A stretch of 64,000 nucleotides of DNA from Pandoraea sputorum (GCF_000814845.2 NZ_CP010431.2:3410001-3474000), one strand, 5' to 3'; numbered from the stretch's first letter, positions 54,231-63,559 are shown. Made by a program: numbers and translations. The notes: generated by a model from the letters alone, not told the origin.

Positions 54231-55476
54231 AGCGCAGGGCCTCCGCCGGTTTGACGCGCGAGGCACGCCAGCTCGGATAAATCGTCGCAAGCGCCGAGAG
54301 GATGAAGGAGATCACCCCGATACGGATCACGTCGGACGATTGCAGATCCGAGGGCAATTCGGAAATGAAGTAAATGTCTTGCGGCAGGAAGTGAATCCCC
54401 AGCAAACGCTCGATGAACGGCACGATCGTCCCGATATTCACCGAAATCAGACAACCGAGGCCAACACCGAGCAACGCCCCGGCGAAACCGATCGTCACGC
54501 CCTGCACGATGAAGATCTTCATGATCGAACCGGGCTGCGCACCCAGCGTTCGCAGAATGGCGATGTCCGCGTACTTGTCGGTCACCGTCATCACCAGCGA
54601 CGACACCAGGTTGAACGCAGCCACCGCGATGATGAGCGTCAGGATGATGAACATCATGCGCTTTTCGGTCTGCACCGCCACGAACCAGTTCTTGTTCTGC
54701 TGGGTCCAGTCGCGCACCCACATGTTGCCCGAGAGCGTCTTGGCCAGTTCACGCGCCACGAGCGGCGCCTGCTCCATGTCCTGAATCTTCAGACGCACGC
54801 CCGTCGGGCCGTCGAGTCTGAATAGCGTTTCCGCGTCATGCAGATCGATGAGCGCCAGCGAACTGTCATATTCGTAATGTCCGGCCGTGAAGATCGCAAC
54901 CACGGTGAATTGCTTCACGCGCGGTAGCACGCCTGCAGGCGTGATCGTCCCCTGAGGGGCCACCAGCGTGATTTTGTCGCCGATGCTCACGCCCAGCGCC
55001 CGCGCCAGCTCCCGCCCGAGCACGATGCCGAAGCTGCCCGGCGTCAGGTTATTCAGAGTGCCGTCCGTAATCTGCTTGCCGAGGTCGGAGACCTTCGCCT
55101 CCTCACTCGGGACGATGCCGCGCAACACCACACCGCGCACGTTGTCGTCGCGCGTGAGCATGGCCTGCTCGCCCACATAAGGCGCAGCCGCAATGACGTT
55201 CTTGTTTTGCAGCGCCTCTGCGGCCGTACGCTGCCAGTCCGGCAGGTTGCCGTCGACCGCGAAAACCTCGATGTGCGCCAGCACGGAGAGCATGCGGTCC
55301 CGAACTTCCTTCTGAAAGCCGTTCATCACAGAGAGCACCACAATGAGCGCCGCCACGCCCAGCGCTATGCCGGCCATGGAGATGAAAGAAATGAAGGAAA
55401 TGAAACCGTTGCCGGATGATCGCTTGCCGGTGCGCGTATAGCGCCAGCCGATCTGCCATTCGTATGGGAATTTCAA
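54223..55476 (-). CDS. lolC: Lipoprotein-releasing system permease LolC/LolE (TTG start)
   Basis: A 417-residue inner-membrane permease of the LolCDE complex. Four transmembrane helices surround a large periplasmic domain: helix one ([19 protein letters not shown]), then three near the C-terminus ([20 protein letters not shown], then [20 protein letters not shown] and [21 protein letters not shown]). Only one permease gene is present, as in many betaproteobacteria with a single LolF-type subunit. The start is the TTG at 55476 ([17 protein letters not shown]), with AGGA six bases upstream; open sequence further up is not protein-like. Confidence 0.93.
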   Translation of the reverse strand: MKFPYEWQIGWRYTRTGKRSSGNGFISFISFISMAGIALGVAALIVVLSVMNGFQKEVRDRMLSVLAHIEVFAVDGNLPDWQRTAAEALQNKNVIAAAPYVGEQAMLTRDDNVRGVVLRGIVPSEEAKVSDLGKQITDGTLNNLTPGSFGIVLGRELARALGVSIGDKITLVAPQGTITPAGVLPRVKQFTVVAIFTAGHYEYDSSLALIDLHDAETLFRLDGPTGVRLKIQDMEQAPLVARELAKTLSGNMWVRDWTQQNKNWFVAVQTEKRMMFIILTLIIAVAAFNLVSSLVMTVTDKYADIAILRTLGAQPGSIMKIFIVQGVTIGFAGALLGVGLGCLISVNIGTIVPFIERLLGIHFLPQDIYFISELPSDLQSSDVIRIGVISFILSALATIYPSWRASRVKPAEALRYE

Positions 55477-55658
55477 ACGGATTCCTGATTCTTGATAAGG
55501 ATCGATCGGAGCGTACCGACGCCGGTTTGCACCCGCGCGGGTCCAGTACCCAAACTCCGCCCCCGGCCCCTGCCCGGCGCGGTAAATGGTACGTTCCGTA
55601 CCTGACGTCAGGGTCACCCAACTGCCAGCGCGAAGTTTGCCATACAATTCGCCTCGAC

Positions 55659-56738
55659 ATGGATACACCTGCCCTGCACTTTCTCTTGCCGTTCGCGCTC
55701 CCCGCGTCGGCCCATTTGCCCGCACTGCTGGCCGAATTGGAGTTGCCCGCGCTCGAAAAGTTGCTCGCGCGCGGCGTTCAGTCGGCGCAGGACGTGCCGA
55801 AAGACCCTTTTGTCCCCACGCTGCCGCACGAACGCTGGCTCGCAGACGCTTTCGGGCTGCCCGGCGGCCCCGCGCGCGCGCCGCTCGCACCGTTCATGCT
55901 GTTTGACGACAGCGGCACACTCGACACCCGGTTCTGGTACTGCGCGCAACCCGCCCACATTCACATCGCCACCGACCATCTCGTTCTGACGGACCCGGCC
56001 GAACTGGAATTGAGCGCGGAGGAATCTGCCGCCCTTTTCGCAACCGCACACGCGCTGTTCGCCGAAGAAGGCGGCGAGTTGATCGCACCACGTCCCGACC
56101 GGTGGTATCTGAGTGCCCCCACGCTGGGCGACCTCCTCACGGCTTCACCCGCGCGCGCCGCCGGGCGTAACGTCGACATCTGGCTGCCTCAGGGCAAGGC
56201 CGAACTGACGTGGCGGAAGTGGCAAAACGAAGTGCAGATGGCCTGGTACGACCATCCGGCCAATCTGGCCCGCGAAGCGCGTGGCTTGCCGCCCGTGAAC
56301 GCGATCTGGCTGTTCGGCGGCGGTCAACGCATTGCCGCGCCCCGCATGAATCGTCCATGCGTCACGGTATTGGCCGACGCCCCCGCGACGCGCGGACTGG
56401 CGAACCATATGCAGATCGCGCTGCATCCCACGTCGGCAGGCATCGACGCGGCCGACGGGCGCACGCTGGTGCAGATCGACACCCTGACATCGTATTTTCT
56501 GGTGGAAGACTGGGCACGCTGGCGCGACGCCCTCGTCGAGCTCGACCGTCGCTGGCTGGCACCGGCGTTGGAGCGCCTGCAAAACGGGCAAGCCCGTGAA
56601 GTCGCGCTCACGCTGTGTGGCGACAGCCACTCCGTGACCCTTCGCGCCCGTAGCGGCGACCTGCGCAAGTTCTGGCGTCGCCAGGGGCTCACCGCACGCA
56701 TGGTGCCGCTGGCCCGGCTGGGTGAGGAAGTGGCATGA
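55659..56738 (+). CDS. Phosphoglycerate mutase-like (2,3-bisphosphoglycerate-independent, regulatory type) protein
   Basis: A 359-residue protein beginning MDTPALHFLLPFALPAS. It resembles the short proteins often annotated as cofactor-independent phosphoglycerate mutase in Burkholderiales (RpfE-like), with VNAIWLFGGGQR and LTLCGDSHSVTLRARSGDL regions. It lacks the full metal-binding set of true phosphoglycerate mutase, so enzymatic activity is doubtful. It overlaps recJ by four bases (ATGA), which means coupled translation. It diverges from lolC with 182 bp between starts. Confidence 0.75.
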   Translation: MDTPALHFLLPFALPASAHLPALLAELELPALEKLLARGVQSAQDVPKDPFVPTLPHERWLADAFGLPGGPARAPLAPFMLFDDSGTLDTRFWYCAQPAHIHIATDHLVLTDPAELELSAEESAALFATAHALFAEEGGELIAPRPDRWYLSAPTLGDLLTASPARAAGRNVDIWLPQGKAELTWRKWQNEVQMAWYDHPANLAREARGLPPVNAIWLFGGGQRIAAPRMNRPCVTVLADAPATRGLANHMQIALHPTSAGIDAADGRTLVQIDTLTSYFLVEDWARWRDALVELDRRWLAPALERLQNGQAREVALTLCGDSHSVTLRARSGDLRKFWRRQGLTARMVPLARLGEEVA

Positions 56739-58432
56739 CCGATATCGTCACCCGTCTCGTCGACGAGACGACCGTCGACACCCTCTCCCGTGACGGTGTC
56801 CACCCCGTGCTGGCGCGCCTGTTCGCCTCTCGCGGCGTGGTCGAAAGCACCGAGACCGAAACCGCCCTCGCGCGCCTCATTCCGCCCACGCAACTCAAGG
56901 GGGCGCAAGAAGCGGCCGTATTTCTCGCAGACGCTATCGCCGCTGGCAAGCGCATGCTCGTCGTGGCCGACTATGACTGCGATGGGGCGACGGCTTGCGC
57001 CGTAGCCGTACGCGGGCTGCGCATGTTTGGCGCGAACGTCGAGTATCTGGTGCCGAACCGCTTCGAATACGGTTACGGACTCACACCGGAAATCGTCACG
57101 CTCGCGGCACGCGGCAAACAAGGTCCGCCGGATGTTCTGATTACTGTAGACAACGGCATCGCCAGCCTCGATGGCGTGGCCGCCGCACAACTGCTCGGCA
57201 TCGAAGTCCTCGTCACCGACCACCACCTGCCGGGTAGCGAACTACCCAACGCACGCTGCATCGTCAACCCGAATCAGCCGGGCTGCGAGTTCCCCAGCAA
57301 GAATCTGGCCGGCGTTGGCGTGATGTTTTACGTGCTGCTGGCGTTACGCGCCGAGTTGCGGGGACGCGGCGCTTTCGACACGCGCGAACAACCGCGGCTG
57401 GATTCGTTACTGGACCTCGTCGCGCTGGGTACCGTCGCCGACGTGGTCAAGCTCGACGCCAACAACCGCATTCTGGTGGCACAGGGCCTGTCGCGTATGC
57501 GCGCAGGTCGAATGCACCCCGGCATCAACGCCCTCTTTCGTGCGGCCGCCCGCAATGCACGGCAGGCCGGGAGTTTCGATCTCGGCTTCGGTCTGGGCCC
57601 GCGCCTGAACGCCGCCGGACGCCTCGCGGATATGTCGCTCGGCATCGAATGCCTGCTGACGGACGACGACGCCCGTGCCTGGACCCTTGCACAAGAACTC
57701 GACGCGATGAATCGCGAGCGTCGCGAAATCGAAGCGGGCATGCAACAGGAAGCGCTGGCCGATCTGGCGCGTTTCGATCCACGCGCCGCGACCACGCTTT
57801 GCGCGTTTAACGAAACGTGGCATCAAGGCGTGATCGGTATCGTGGCAGCCCGCCTCAAAGAGAAGTTCTACCGTCCGACCATCGTGTTTGCGCCAGGGGA
57901 CGACGGCCAGATCAAAGGGTCCGGGCGCTCGATTCCCGGTTTCCACTTGCGGGACGCACTCGACCTCGTCACCAAACGCGAACCCGGTCTGATTGGCAAG
58001 TTCGGTGGTCACGCGATGGCAGCCGGTCTCACGATCGCGGCCGACGCGCTACCGCGTTTTCAGGCCGCGTTCGAAGCTGTCGGACAGGAATGGCTCGACG
58101 AGAAGACGCTGTCCCGCGTCATCGAAACCGACGGCGACATCGGTGACGATTGCTTCGTCCCGCCCTTCGTCGCGATGCTCGACGCGCAGGTCTGGGGACA
58201 GGGATTTCCGCCCCCCGTGTTCTCCGGCGAGTTCGACGTACTCTCGCAGGCCATCCTGAAAGACAAGCACCTGAAGCTGCAACTCGGACGGGGCCGCATG
58301 CGCTTCAATGCGATCTGGTTCAATCACGCAGACACATTGCCGAGCCGTGCGCAATTCGCGTATCGCTTAGCTGCGGACACCTTTAACGGCGTATCGCGTG
58401 TGCAGATGATCATCGAGCACGCTCAGGGCTGA
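56735..58432 (+). CDS. recJ: Single-stranded-DNA-specific exonuclease RecJ
   Basis: A 565-residue 5'-3' exonuclease of DHH phosphoesterases. Metal motifs are VVADYDCDGATACAVAV, TVDNGIASLDG, VLVTDHHLPG and LDLVALGTVADVV. The DHHA1-like region GGHAMAAGLTIA follows, and an OB fold lies at the C-terminus. Its start overlaps the preceding gene (ATGA), and its 3' end overlaps the convergent exported-protein gene by 23 bp. Confidence 0.96.
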   Translation: MTDIVTRLVDETTVDTLSRDGVHPVLARLFASRGVVESTETETALARLIPPTQLKGAQEAAVFLADAIAAGKRMLVVADYDCDGATACAVAVRGLRMFGANVEYLVPNRFEYGYGLTPEIVTLAARGKQGPPDVLITVDNGIASLDGVAAAQLLGIEVLVTDHHLPGSELPNARCIVNPNQPGCEFPSKNLAGVGVMFYVLLALRAELRGRGAFDTREQPRLDSLLDLVALGTVADVVKLDANNRILVAQGLSRMRAGRMHPGINALFRAAARNARQAGSFDLGFGLGPRLNAAGRLADMSLGIECLLTDDDARAWTLAQELDAMNRERREIEAGMQQEALADLARFDPRAATTLCAFNETWHQGVIGIVAARLKEKFYRPTIVFAPGDDGQIKGSGRSIPGFHLRDALDLVTKREPGLIGKFGGHAMAAGLTIAADALPRFQAAFEAVGQEWLDEKTLSRVIETDGDIGDDCFVPPFVAMLDAQVWGQGFPPPVFSGEFDVLSQAILKDKHLKLQLGRGRMRFNAIWFNHADTLPSRAQFAYRLAADTFNGVSRVQMIIEHAQG

Positions 58433-59024
58433 ACACCAGCTTCGCCGAGACGTGTTTCGGCCCCATCACACGCTGGCCTGTCAGCACGATCGTGCGCATG
58501 GCCTGCGCCCAACCCTGCATCGACGCAAGCGCTACCTCGGCATGAACGACACTCGTTCCCGCCGAGCTGGCGCGCTGCGGGGCCTTGCCCGCTGGCCACG
58601 CGCGACGCAACTCGTCATCGACCGGCGTGTCGTGGAATCCGCCACTCATTGTCACGTCTAACGCCAGCGTGTCGTTCGCCTTGCCTGTGCAATAGGCCAT
58701 CCCCGTCACCCCGAATCGATGGTCGCCCTCGGCGATCAGACCGGTGACCTGAAACAGTCGCGACGACGTGCCATCGCGTAACGTCAGCACAAGCTCGATG
58801 GGCAACGCCCCCTCCCCCTCCAGTTGGTACGTGCCCCGCAATACGGTGTTCGCGGATGCCTGATGGCACACGTTCTGCACCGCCACCTGCGCTGACTGTG
58901 CCGGTACCTGTGCAGATACCTGTGCCGACGCCGTCGGCAAGCCGATTAGCCCTGCACCCGCAGCGAGCGTCGCGGCCCACGTCAAATTGCGGACGGTACG
59001 CATCGGGGTTGTCGAGTGACTCAT
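58410..59024 (-). CDS. Exported protein of unknown function, next to a TonB-dependent receptor
   Basis: A 204-residue protein. The ATG at 59024 has a perfect AAGGAG six bases upstream and gives MSHSTTPMRTVRNLTWAATL, a signal peptide with a probable AxA-type cut at TASA-QV. After it come short SAQV/PAQ repeats, a conserved-looking domain with two cysteines (NVCHQ and MAYCTGK) that may form a disulfide, and a basic C-terminus. It follows the receptor gene by 10 bp, so it is in the same operon. I do not recognise the family; a periplasmic or outer-membrane partner in siderophore uptake is conjecture from position. Confidence 0.75.
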   Translation of the reverse strand: MSHSTTPMRTVRNLTWAATLAAGAGLIGLPTASAQVSAQVPAQSAQVAVQNVCHQASANTVLRGTYQLEGEGALPIELVLTLRDGTSSRLFQVTGLIAEGDHRFGVTGMAYCTGKANDTLALDVTMSGGFHDTPVDDELRRAWPAGKAPQRASSAGTSVVHAEVALASMQGWAQAMRTIVLTGQRVMGPKHVSAKLVFSPERAR

Positions 59025-59034
59025 GAAATGCTCC

Positions 59035-61281
59035 TTAATAGTCGGCACGCAAGGTCAACATGACGCTTCGCGGTGTGCCGTAATGGTTATTCCAACTCGT
59101 GTTCGACAGGCTCTGGTAGTAACGGCGATCGAATACGTTGCTCACGTTCAACGCCGCCGAAAGATGCTTGTTGTGGCGATATCCAGCGCGCAGGTTCACG
59201 GTGGCGTAGCCGCCCTGCCGCAGACGAATACCGTTGGACGTGGCCGACGTTTCGCTTTGCACATCGACGCCGCCCCCCACGCTCCAGCGACGGCTGTCGA
59301 ACGGCAGGTCGTAGTTGGTCCACAAACGCAGCAGATGACGCGGCGCGAAATCGGCGAACGACTGGCCTTGCGAGGTGGCGTCGGTCAGATATTTCGTCGT
59401 GTTGAAGGTGTAGCCCGCGAATACGTTCCACGCGTCCGTGATCTGGCCGTTCGCCTGCATTTCGACCCCCTGACTCTGCACCTCGCCGGACGCGATGTAG
59501 CGACACGTTGTGCCTACGCAAGGAACACTGGGGTCGGTCTGTGCACGGTTCTTCTGACGAATGCGGAAAACGGCGAGCGAGACGTCCATCGCGCCATCGA
59601 AAAGTTGGCCCTTGACCCCTGCCTCGTAGCTCGCGCCGGCGATCGGCTTGAGCAGGTTGTTGCCTGCATCGAGCACGGTCTGCGGCTGGAAGATGTCGGC
59701 ATAACTTGCGTAGAGCGACCATGTGTCGTTCAGGTCGAACACCACGCCACCGTATGGTGTCGCCTTCGCGCTCGTGCGGTAGCTGCTTGCTGGCGCGTGC
59801 TGATCCCACCACGAAACGCGTGCGCCCAGCACAAGCGTGAGCGGCTGTGCAAGACGGATGCGCCCCATTGCATAGGCACCGTTTTGCACGGTACGCGTGG
59901 GCGTCACATTGGAGAACGGCCCCGTGGCAGGTTCGGCCACGCTGTTGGGGTCCCATCGGAAGATGTTGACGGGCCTGCCATTGATCGACGGGATCAATGC
60001 CGCGCTGCGTTGCTGCGTTGTCGCCTCCAGCCGTTGCAAGCCGAACAGCAGATGATGCTCGCGTCCCAGTAGCCGGACGGGTCCGTCGACCTGGAGATCC
60101 ACGCCCGTCTGCGTGTTGTCGAAGCGGTAAGCGGCCCCGGTCAGTTGACTACCCGCCCCGGTCGCCGGGGTGATCGCCCCGAACGCCACGCCGTACTTCA
60201 GATCTCCACCGGCATCGAGATAGTTCGCGGAAAGCTTTGCCGCCCAGCCGCTCCCGATTTGCTGCTCCAACGTGCCGAATACCCGCGTCTCGGACCAGTC
60301 GAAGGTGTCCCACGACGAGCCAAGAAACGTAGAACGCGGCAGATGGAGATCGCCGCCCGTCGTCGAGAAAGGCACCCCGGCAAGGTTCGGTGTCGATGTC
60401 GTACGTTGATACTGAACGCCGACACGCAGCAACGTCGTCGACGACAGGTCAGCTTCCGTCACGCCATACACAGTCGTCGCATGCTGACGGCCAACGTCGT
60501 AGTACATACGTTGCCGGTCATCGGACACCGCAACCCGCGCACGAAGTGATCCGCTCGGATTTAGCGGCCCACCGATATCAGCTTCCTCGCGATACCGATC
60601 CCAACTGCCGAGTGTCACCGCGGCGGAAGCCGCGAATGTCTTGCCGGGCCGCTTGTGCACGAGGTTGACCAACCCACCCGGGTTACCCGTGCCATGAAAC
60701 AGCCCCGTGGAACCACGAATGATCTCCACGCGCTCGTAGGGCGTCATATCTTGCGGGCCCGCCGCCGTGTTGGCCATGAGTACCGGGACACTGTCCTGCT
60801 CGAACGCGTCGAGTTTGAAACCACGCGAATAGTAGGCGGTCGTCAGCAGGACATAAGGCTGAACGGTAATGCCGGGCACCTTTTGCAGTACGTCCTCAAC
60901 GGTGTGCGCACCCTGCTGCGAGATGAGCTTTTCGTCGACCACAGTCACCGTCTGCGGAATGTCGCGCACCGACGGCGCAACGCGCCCTAGCAACGAACCT
61001 TGCGTAGCCGCAGCGCGCGCATCACGCTCGGCAGTGTCAGTGACGTGCGTGACCGGCAGCACAGCGGCCTCGTGCGTCCCTCGATCGGACGCTTGCGCCA
61101 AGGGTGGCGATGCTGCAGGCGCAGCAGACGCCACTTGCGCATACGCAGGTGCCGCCCCCGCCGCCACGGCAAGCGCCCCAACCGCAACGGCGCGCCTCAC
61201 CCCGGGCGTCACCGTCAAAGGCGTAGTTGACGGGTAATGCGCCTCATCGGCGCTGAAACGATTTGTTTTTTTGGAAGACAT
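59035..61281 (-). CDS. TonB-dependent siderophore receptor
   Basis: A 748-residue outer-membrane receptor with a long N-terminal signal region (VGALAVAAGAAPAYAQ), a plug domain (SVRDIPQTVTVVDEKLISQQ, TVEDVLQKVPGITVQ, SRGFKLDAFEQDSVPV, ERVEIIRGSTGLFHGTGNPGG, NLVHKRPG) and a 22-strand barrel ending NVFDRRYYQSLSNTSWNN..TLRADY. It resembles the FhuE/FpvA/FoxA ferric-siderophore group. The specific siderophore cannot be told. I chose the ATG at 61281; a TTG at 61311 is possible. An AraC regulator lies upstream and a 25-bp palindrome precedes the start. Confidence 0.94.
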   Translation of the reverse strand: MSSKKTNRFSADEAHYPSTTPLTVTPGVRRAVAVGALAVAAGAAPAYAQVASAAPAASPPLAQASDRGTHEAAVLPVTHVTDTAERDARAAATQGSLLGRVAPSVRDIPQTVTVVDEKLISQQGAHTVEDVLQKVPGITVQPYVLLTTAYYSRGFKLDAFEQDSVPVLMANTAAGPQDMTPYERVEIIRGSTGLFHGTGNPGGLVNLVHKRPGKTFAASAAVTLGSWDRYREEADIGGPLNPSGSLRARVAVSDDRQRMYYDVGRQHATTVYGVTEADLSSTTLLRVGVQYQRTTSTPNLAGVPFSTTGGDLHLPRSTFLGSSWDTFDWSETRVFGTLEQQIGSGWAAKLSANYLDAGGDLKYGVAFGAITPATGAGSQLTGAAYRFDNTQTGVDLQVDGPVRLLGREHHLLFGLQRLEATTQQRSAALIPSINGRPVNIFRWDPNSVAEPATGPFSNVTPTRTVQNGAYAMGRIRLAQPLTLVLGARVSWWDQHAPASSYRTSAKATPYGGVVFDLNDTWSLYASYADIFQPQTVLDAGNNLLKPIAGASYEAGVKGQLFDGAMDVSLAVFRIRQKNRAQTDPSVPCVGTTCRYIASGEVQSQGVEMQANGQITDAWNVFAGYTFNTTKYLTDATSQGQSFADFAPRHLLRLWTNYDLPFDSRRWSVGGGVDVQSETSATSNGIRLRQGGYATVNLRAGYRHNKHLSAALNVSNVFDRRYYQSLSNTSWNNHYGTPRSVMLTLRADY

Positions 61282-61293
61282 CGGCAACACACC

Positions 61294-61318
61294 AACGAGA
61301 CTGAAATTCAATCTCGTT
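61294..61318. promoter_or_regulatory. 25-bp palindrome 13 bases upstream of the receptor start
   Basis: Arms AACGAGA (61294-61300) and TCTCGTT (61312-61318) are exact complements, and the inner TGAA/TTCA (61302-61305 and 61307-61310) continues the symmetry around 61306, with a single mismatch. It lies between the receptor gene and the AraC gene. It could be an operator of the regulator or a divergent Fur-like site. Confidence 0.6.
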
Positions 61319-61399
61319 ATCGTGCCGACGACCGCACTACGTCACTCGCGTTTGCATCACCATCGGTGCCGATGGCATCACAAAGTGACGCGTGCGTCC

Positions 61400-62479
61400 T
61401 TAGCCGCGCAGCGTTGCGGTTTCGCGCGTCAGGGTGTTGGGCAACATACCGAAACGCGCACGAAAGACTTTGGCGAAGTGCGAGTCCGTGTAACCGCACT
61501 GCCACGCAGCTTCGCTCACACTGATGCGCCGCGCGCTCAGCAATTCAAACGCTGTCGCAAGCCGACGCTCACGTACGTAGCCATGCACCGTCGTGCCGAA
61601 CTGCTGGCGAAAACCCGCACACAACTTGTTGACGTTGATCCCCACTTCGCGAGCCAGCAAGGGCAGCGATGGTGGCGCTTGAAGGCGATCGTTGAGGACG
61701 TCGCGGGCAGCGAACACGGCGCGACGCGTGACCCGGTCGCGGTGGGATTCCATGTTCTGCGACATGGGCTGCGACGCGACACGCGCGACGTCAGTTGCGG
61801 CGGAAGTGATCGGTACGCACGATGCGCTGAACGCATTCGGCGTATTGGAAATACCTGGCATTCGCGGTGTCTCAGGCGCACCCGAGACACCCGAAGTATA
61901 GGCAGCACATCGCGCCAACGCTTCGAACGTCTGTCCGATCAGCGCGAGGCGTTGCCAGCAAGCGTCGTCATCGCTTCCGTCTGCGTGCAGCGACGTCATC
62001 GCACTGGCCCAACGCCATTCCTCTGCACTCATCGCACGCGTCAACACGGCGCTCGTCCCACACCAGTCGCCCCGCACGCTGTGCATATCCGACGTGTTGG
62101 CGGACAGCCCCGCGCCGCTGTCGGCGCTCTCGCGCCAGCCTCGCGTAAGCGCGTGCGCGTCCAGCCCACAGGCTGCGATGAGATAGCGTTCGGAGAGCCG
62201 CAGGCTGAAGTAGCGCAATGCGCTCGATTCGCCGTAGAGGTTATCGATGTCGAGCGGCGAGTCGCCAAAGCAAACATTGACGGTTCCCGCCCCCGCGTCG
62301 AGTAGCGACGTGCCCCCGGCGGCCCACTGCAATGCACCGTCGAGCAAGAACACGATCTTGATATCTCCGCCCGCCAGCGACTCTCGCACCGAAGCACCTG
62401 CCTGCGCCTGCTGTATGCCACGTACGAGCGACAACCCGTCGAGATCGACGGCATGCCGCCACGGCTGAGAAGTGACCAT
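61400..62479 (-). CDS. AraC-family transcriptional regulator of the siderophore locus
   Basis: A 359-residue regulator. The C-terminal 100 residues carry the double HTH: LLAREVGINVNKLCAGFRQQF and LATAFELLSARRISVSEAAWQ, then CGYTDSHFAKVFRARFGMLP, the AraC signature. The N-terminal effector domain is PchR-like in context (iron/siderophore). A 60-residue low-complexity linker rich in Ser, Pro, Thr and Asn (GVSGAPETPRMPGISNTPN) is unusual. The ATG at 62479 has no clear ribosome site; a TTG at 62494 would add five residues. It likely activates the downstream receptor gene in response to its ferri-siderophore. Confidence 0.85.
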   Translation of the reverse strand: MVTSQPWRHAVDLDGLSLVRGIQQAQAGASVRESLAGGDIKIVFLLDGALQWAAGGTSLLDAGAGTVNVCFGDSPLDIDNLYGESSALRYFSLRLSERYLIAACGLDAHALTRGWRESADSGAGLSANTSDMHSVRGDWCGTSAVLTRAMSAEEWRWASAMTSLHADGSDDDACWQRLALIGQTFEALARCAAYTSGVSGAPETPRMPGISNTPNAFSASCVPITSAATDVARVASQPMSQNMESHRDRVTRRAVFAARDVLNDRLQAPPSLPLLAREVGINVNKLCAGFRQQFGTTVHGYVRERRLATAFELLSARRISVSEAAWQCGYTDSHFAKVFRARFGMLPNTLTRETATLRG

Positions 62480-62495
62480 TTGCGAAATGCCCAAA

Positions 62496-62526
62496 TCAAA
62501 TGTTAATGAGACACATTATCATTTGA
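62496..62526. promoter_or_regulatory. 31-bp dyad with Fur-box-like sequence upstream of the AraC gene
   Basis: A 13-base arm (62496-62508, ...AAATGTTAATG) is matched by its complement CATTATCATTTGA (62514-62526) with one mismatch and a 5-base spacer. The arm read from the minus strand, AATGATAATG, resembles half of a Fur box (about 12 of 19 positions align by hand). It lies 17-47 bases upstream of the ATG, where a repressor would overlap the promoter. Confidence 0.6.
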
Positions 62527-62593
62527 GCGTTCACTTTACGCAATTCGAGTGACCGCACTTCCCATTCGGCGAGAAGTGCGCAAGGTCGCGTAT

Positions 62594-63490
62594 CTACGCG
62601 GGCTGCGCCTCTGCAACATATTCACGCATCACGCGCAGGAACGCTTCGCGTGCCGGATGCACGTCGACACCTCGATGGCGAACGAAGAAGTTCGGCACCG
62701 CCGCGAGATCTTCCATCGCATGGCCGACGATGTTCGCCTCCTGACGATAACGCAGGTAAATCCCGCGCGGCACTAACGAATAGCCGACACCCGCACCGAC
62801 ACAAGCCACGATGGTTGCGTAGCTGCCATAGCTGAGGATGCGTCCCGGCGTGACCGCATTCGCGGCGAGCCACTGCTCCATCGTGCCGCGATACGGGCAC
62901 CCCTGCGGCCACATGAGCAACGTAGCGCCCGAGAGATCGGCCGCTTCGTGAACCCGCCCTGCTCGCGCGGGCGCGACGAGCACGATCGGCTCCCGGTAGA
63001 TCTCGTCGGCTACGACCGACATTTGCGCCTGTGCTTCCAGACACGCGGTGCCAGCAATCAGCGCAGCGTCGACGCGGCCGTGCTGAATTTCGTCGAGCAG
63101 ATTCAGCGACGTGTCCGTCACCAGATTCAGGCGCACTTTCGGATACGCCGCATGGAAGCGCGCGAGCACGGCGGGCAGCCGCGAGGTGGCCGACGATTCA
63201 ATCGCGCCCAGCGAGAAGTCGCCGGACGGCTCGTTTGCCGGATTGAGCGCGGCGCTCGCCTCGCGCGACAACGCCAGAATCCGGTCAGCGTAGCCAAGCA
63301 GCGTACGTCCGCTTGGCGTGAGTTGCAGACGGCGCCCCTGACGATGGAAGAGCTTCACGCCCACGGTGTGTTCGAGCGAGCGGATGCGGGCCGTCACGTT
63401 CGACTGAACGCAGTGCAATGCCTCGGCGGCCCCCAGCACGCTACCTTCGTCGACGATGGCCTTGAAGGTCTGAAGTTGTAGAAAGTCCAT
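62594..63490 (-). CDS. LysR-family transcriptional regulator
   Basis: A 298-residue LTTR. It starts MDFLQLQTFKAIVDEGSVLG, then AAEALHCVQSNVTARIRSLEHTVG (winged HTH), with the typical effector-binding domain (DFSLGAIESSATSRLPAVL, HGRVDAALIAGTACLEAQ, GAGVGYSLVPRGIYLRYRQE). I chose the ATG at 63490; open sequence upstream is a repeat region. It diverges from a DUF1127 gene. In this position it may autoregulate and control the DUF1127 gene; the effector is unknown. Confidence 0.92.
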   Translation of the reverse strand: MDFLQLQTFKAIVDEGSVLGAAEALHCVQSNVTARIRSLEHTVGVKLFHRQGRRLQLTPSGRTLLGYADRILALSREASAALNPANEPSGDFSLGAIESSATSRLPAVLARFHAAYPKVRLNLVTDTSLNLLDEIQHGRVDAALIAGTACLEAQAQMSVVADEIYREPIVLVAPARAGRVHEAADLSGATLLMWPQGCPYRGTMEQWLAANAVTPGRILSYGSYATIVACVGAGVGYSLVPRGIYLRYRQEANIVGHAMEDLAAVPNFFVRHRGVDVHPAREAFLRVMREYVAEAQPA

Positions 63491-63504
63491 GAGGGGGCTC
63501 CGGG

Positions 63505-63559
63505 GGCAAGAAGCAGGCAAGAAGCAGGCAAGAAGCAGACAAGTCGCAGGCGGAAAGCA
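63505..63559. repeat. Five 11-bp tandem repeats just upstream of the LysR gene
   Basis: Three exact copies of GGCAAGAAGCA (63505-63537) are followed by two variants (GACAAGTCGCA, GGCGGAAAGCA). On the minus strand they lie 15-70 bases upstream of the LysR start codon, in its likely leader or promoter. Confidence 0.8.

Noticed and set aside
61311-61311. A TTG start for the TonB receptor, ten codons upstream of the ATG
   Set aside because: It would lie inside the palindrome; the ATG at 61281 gives a better N-terminus.
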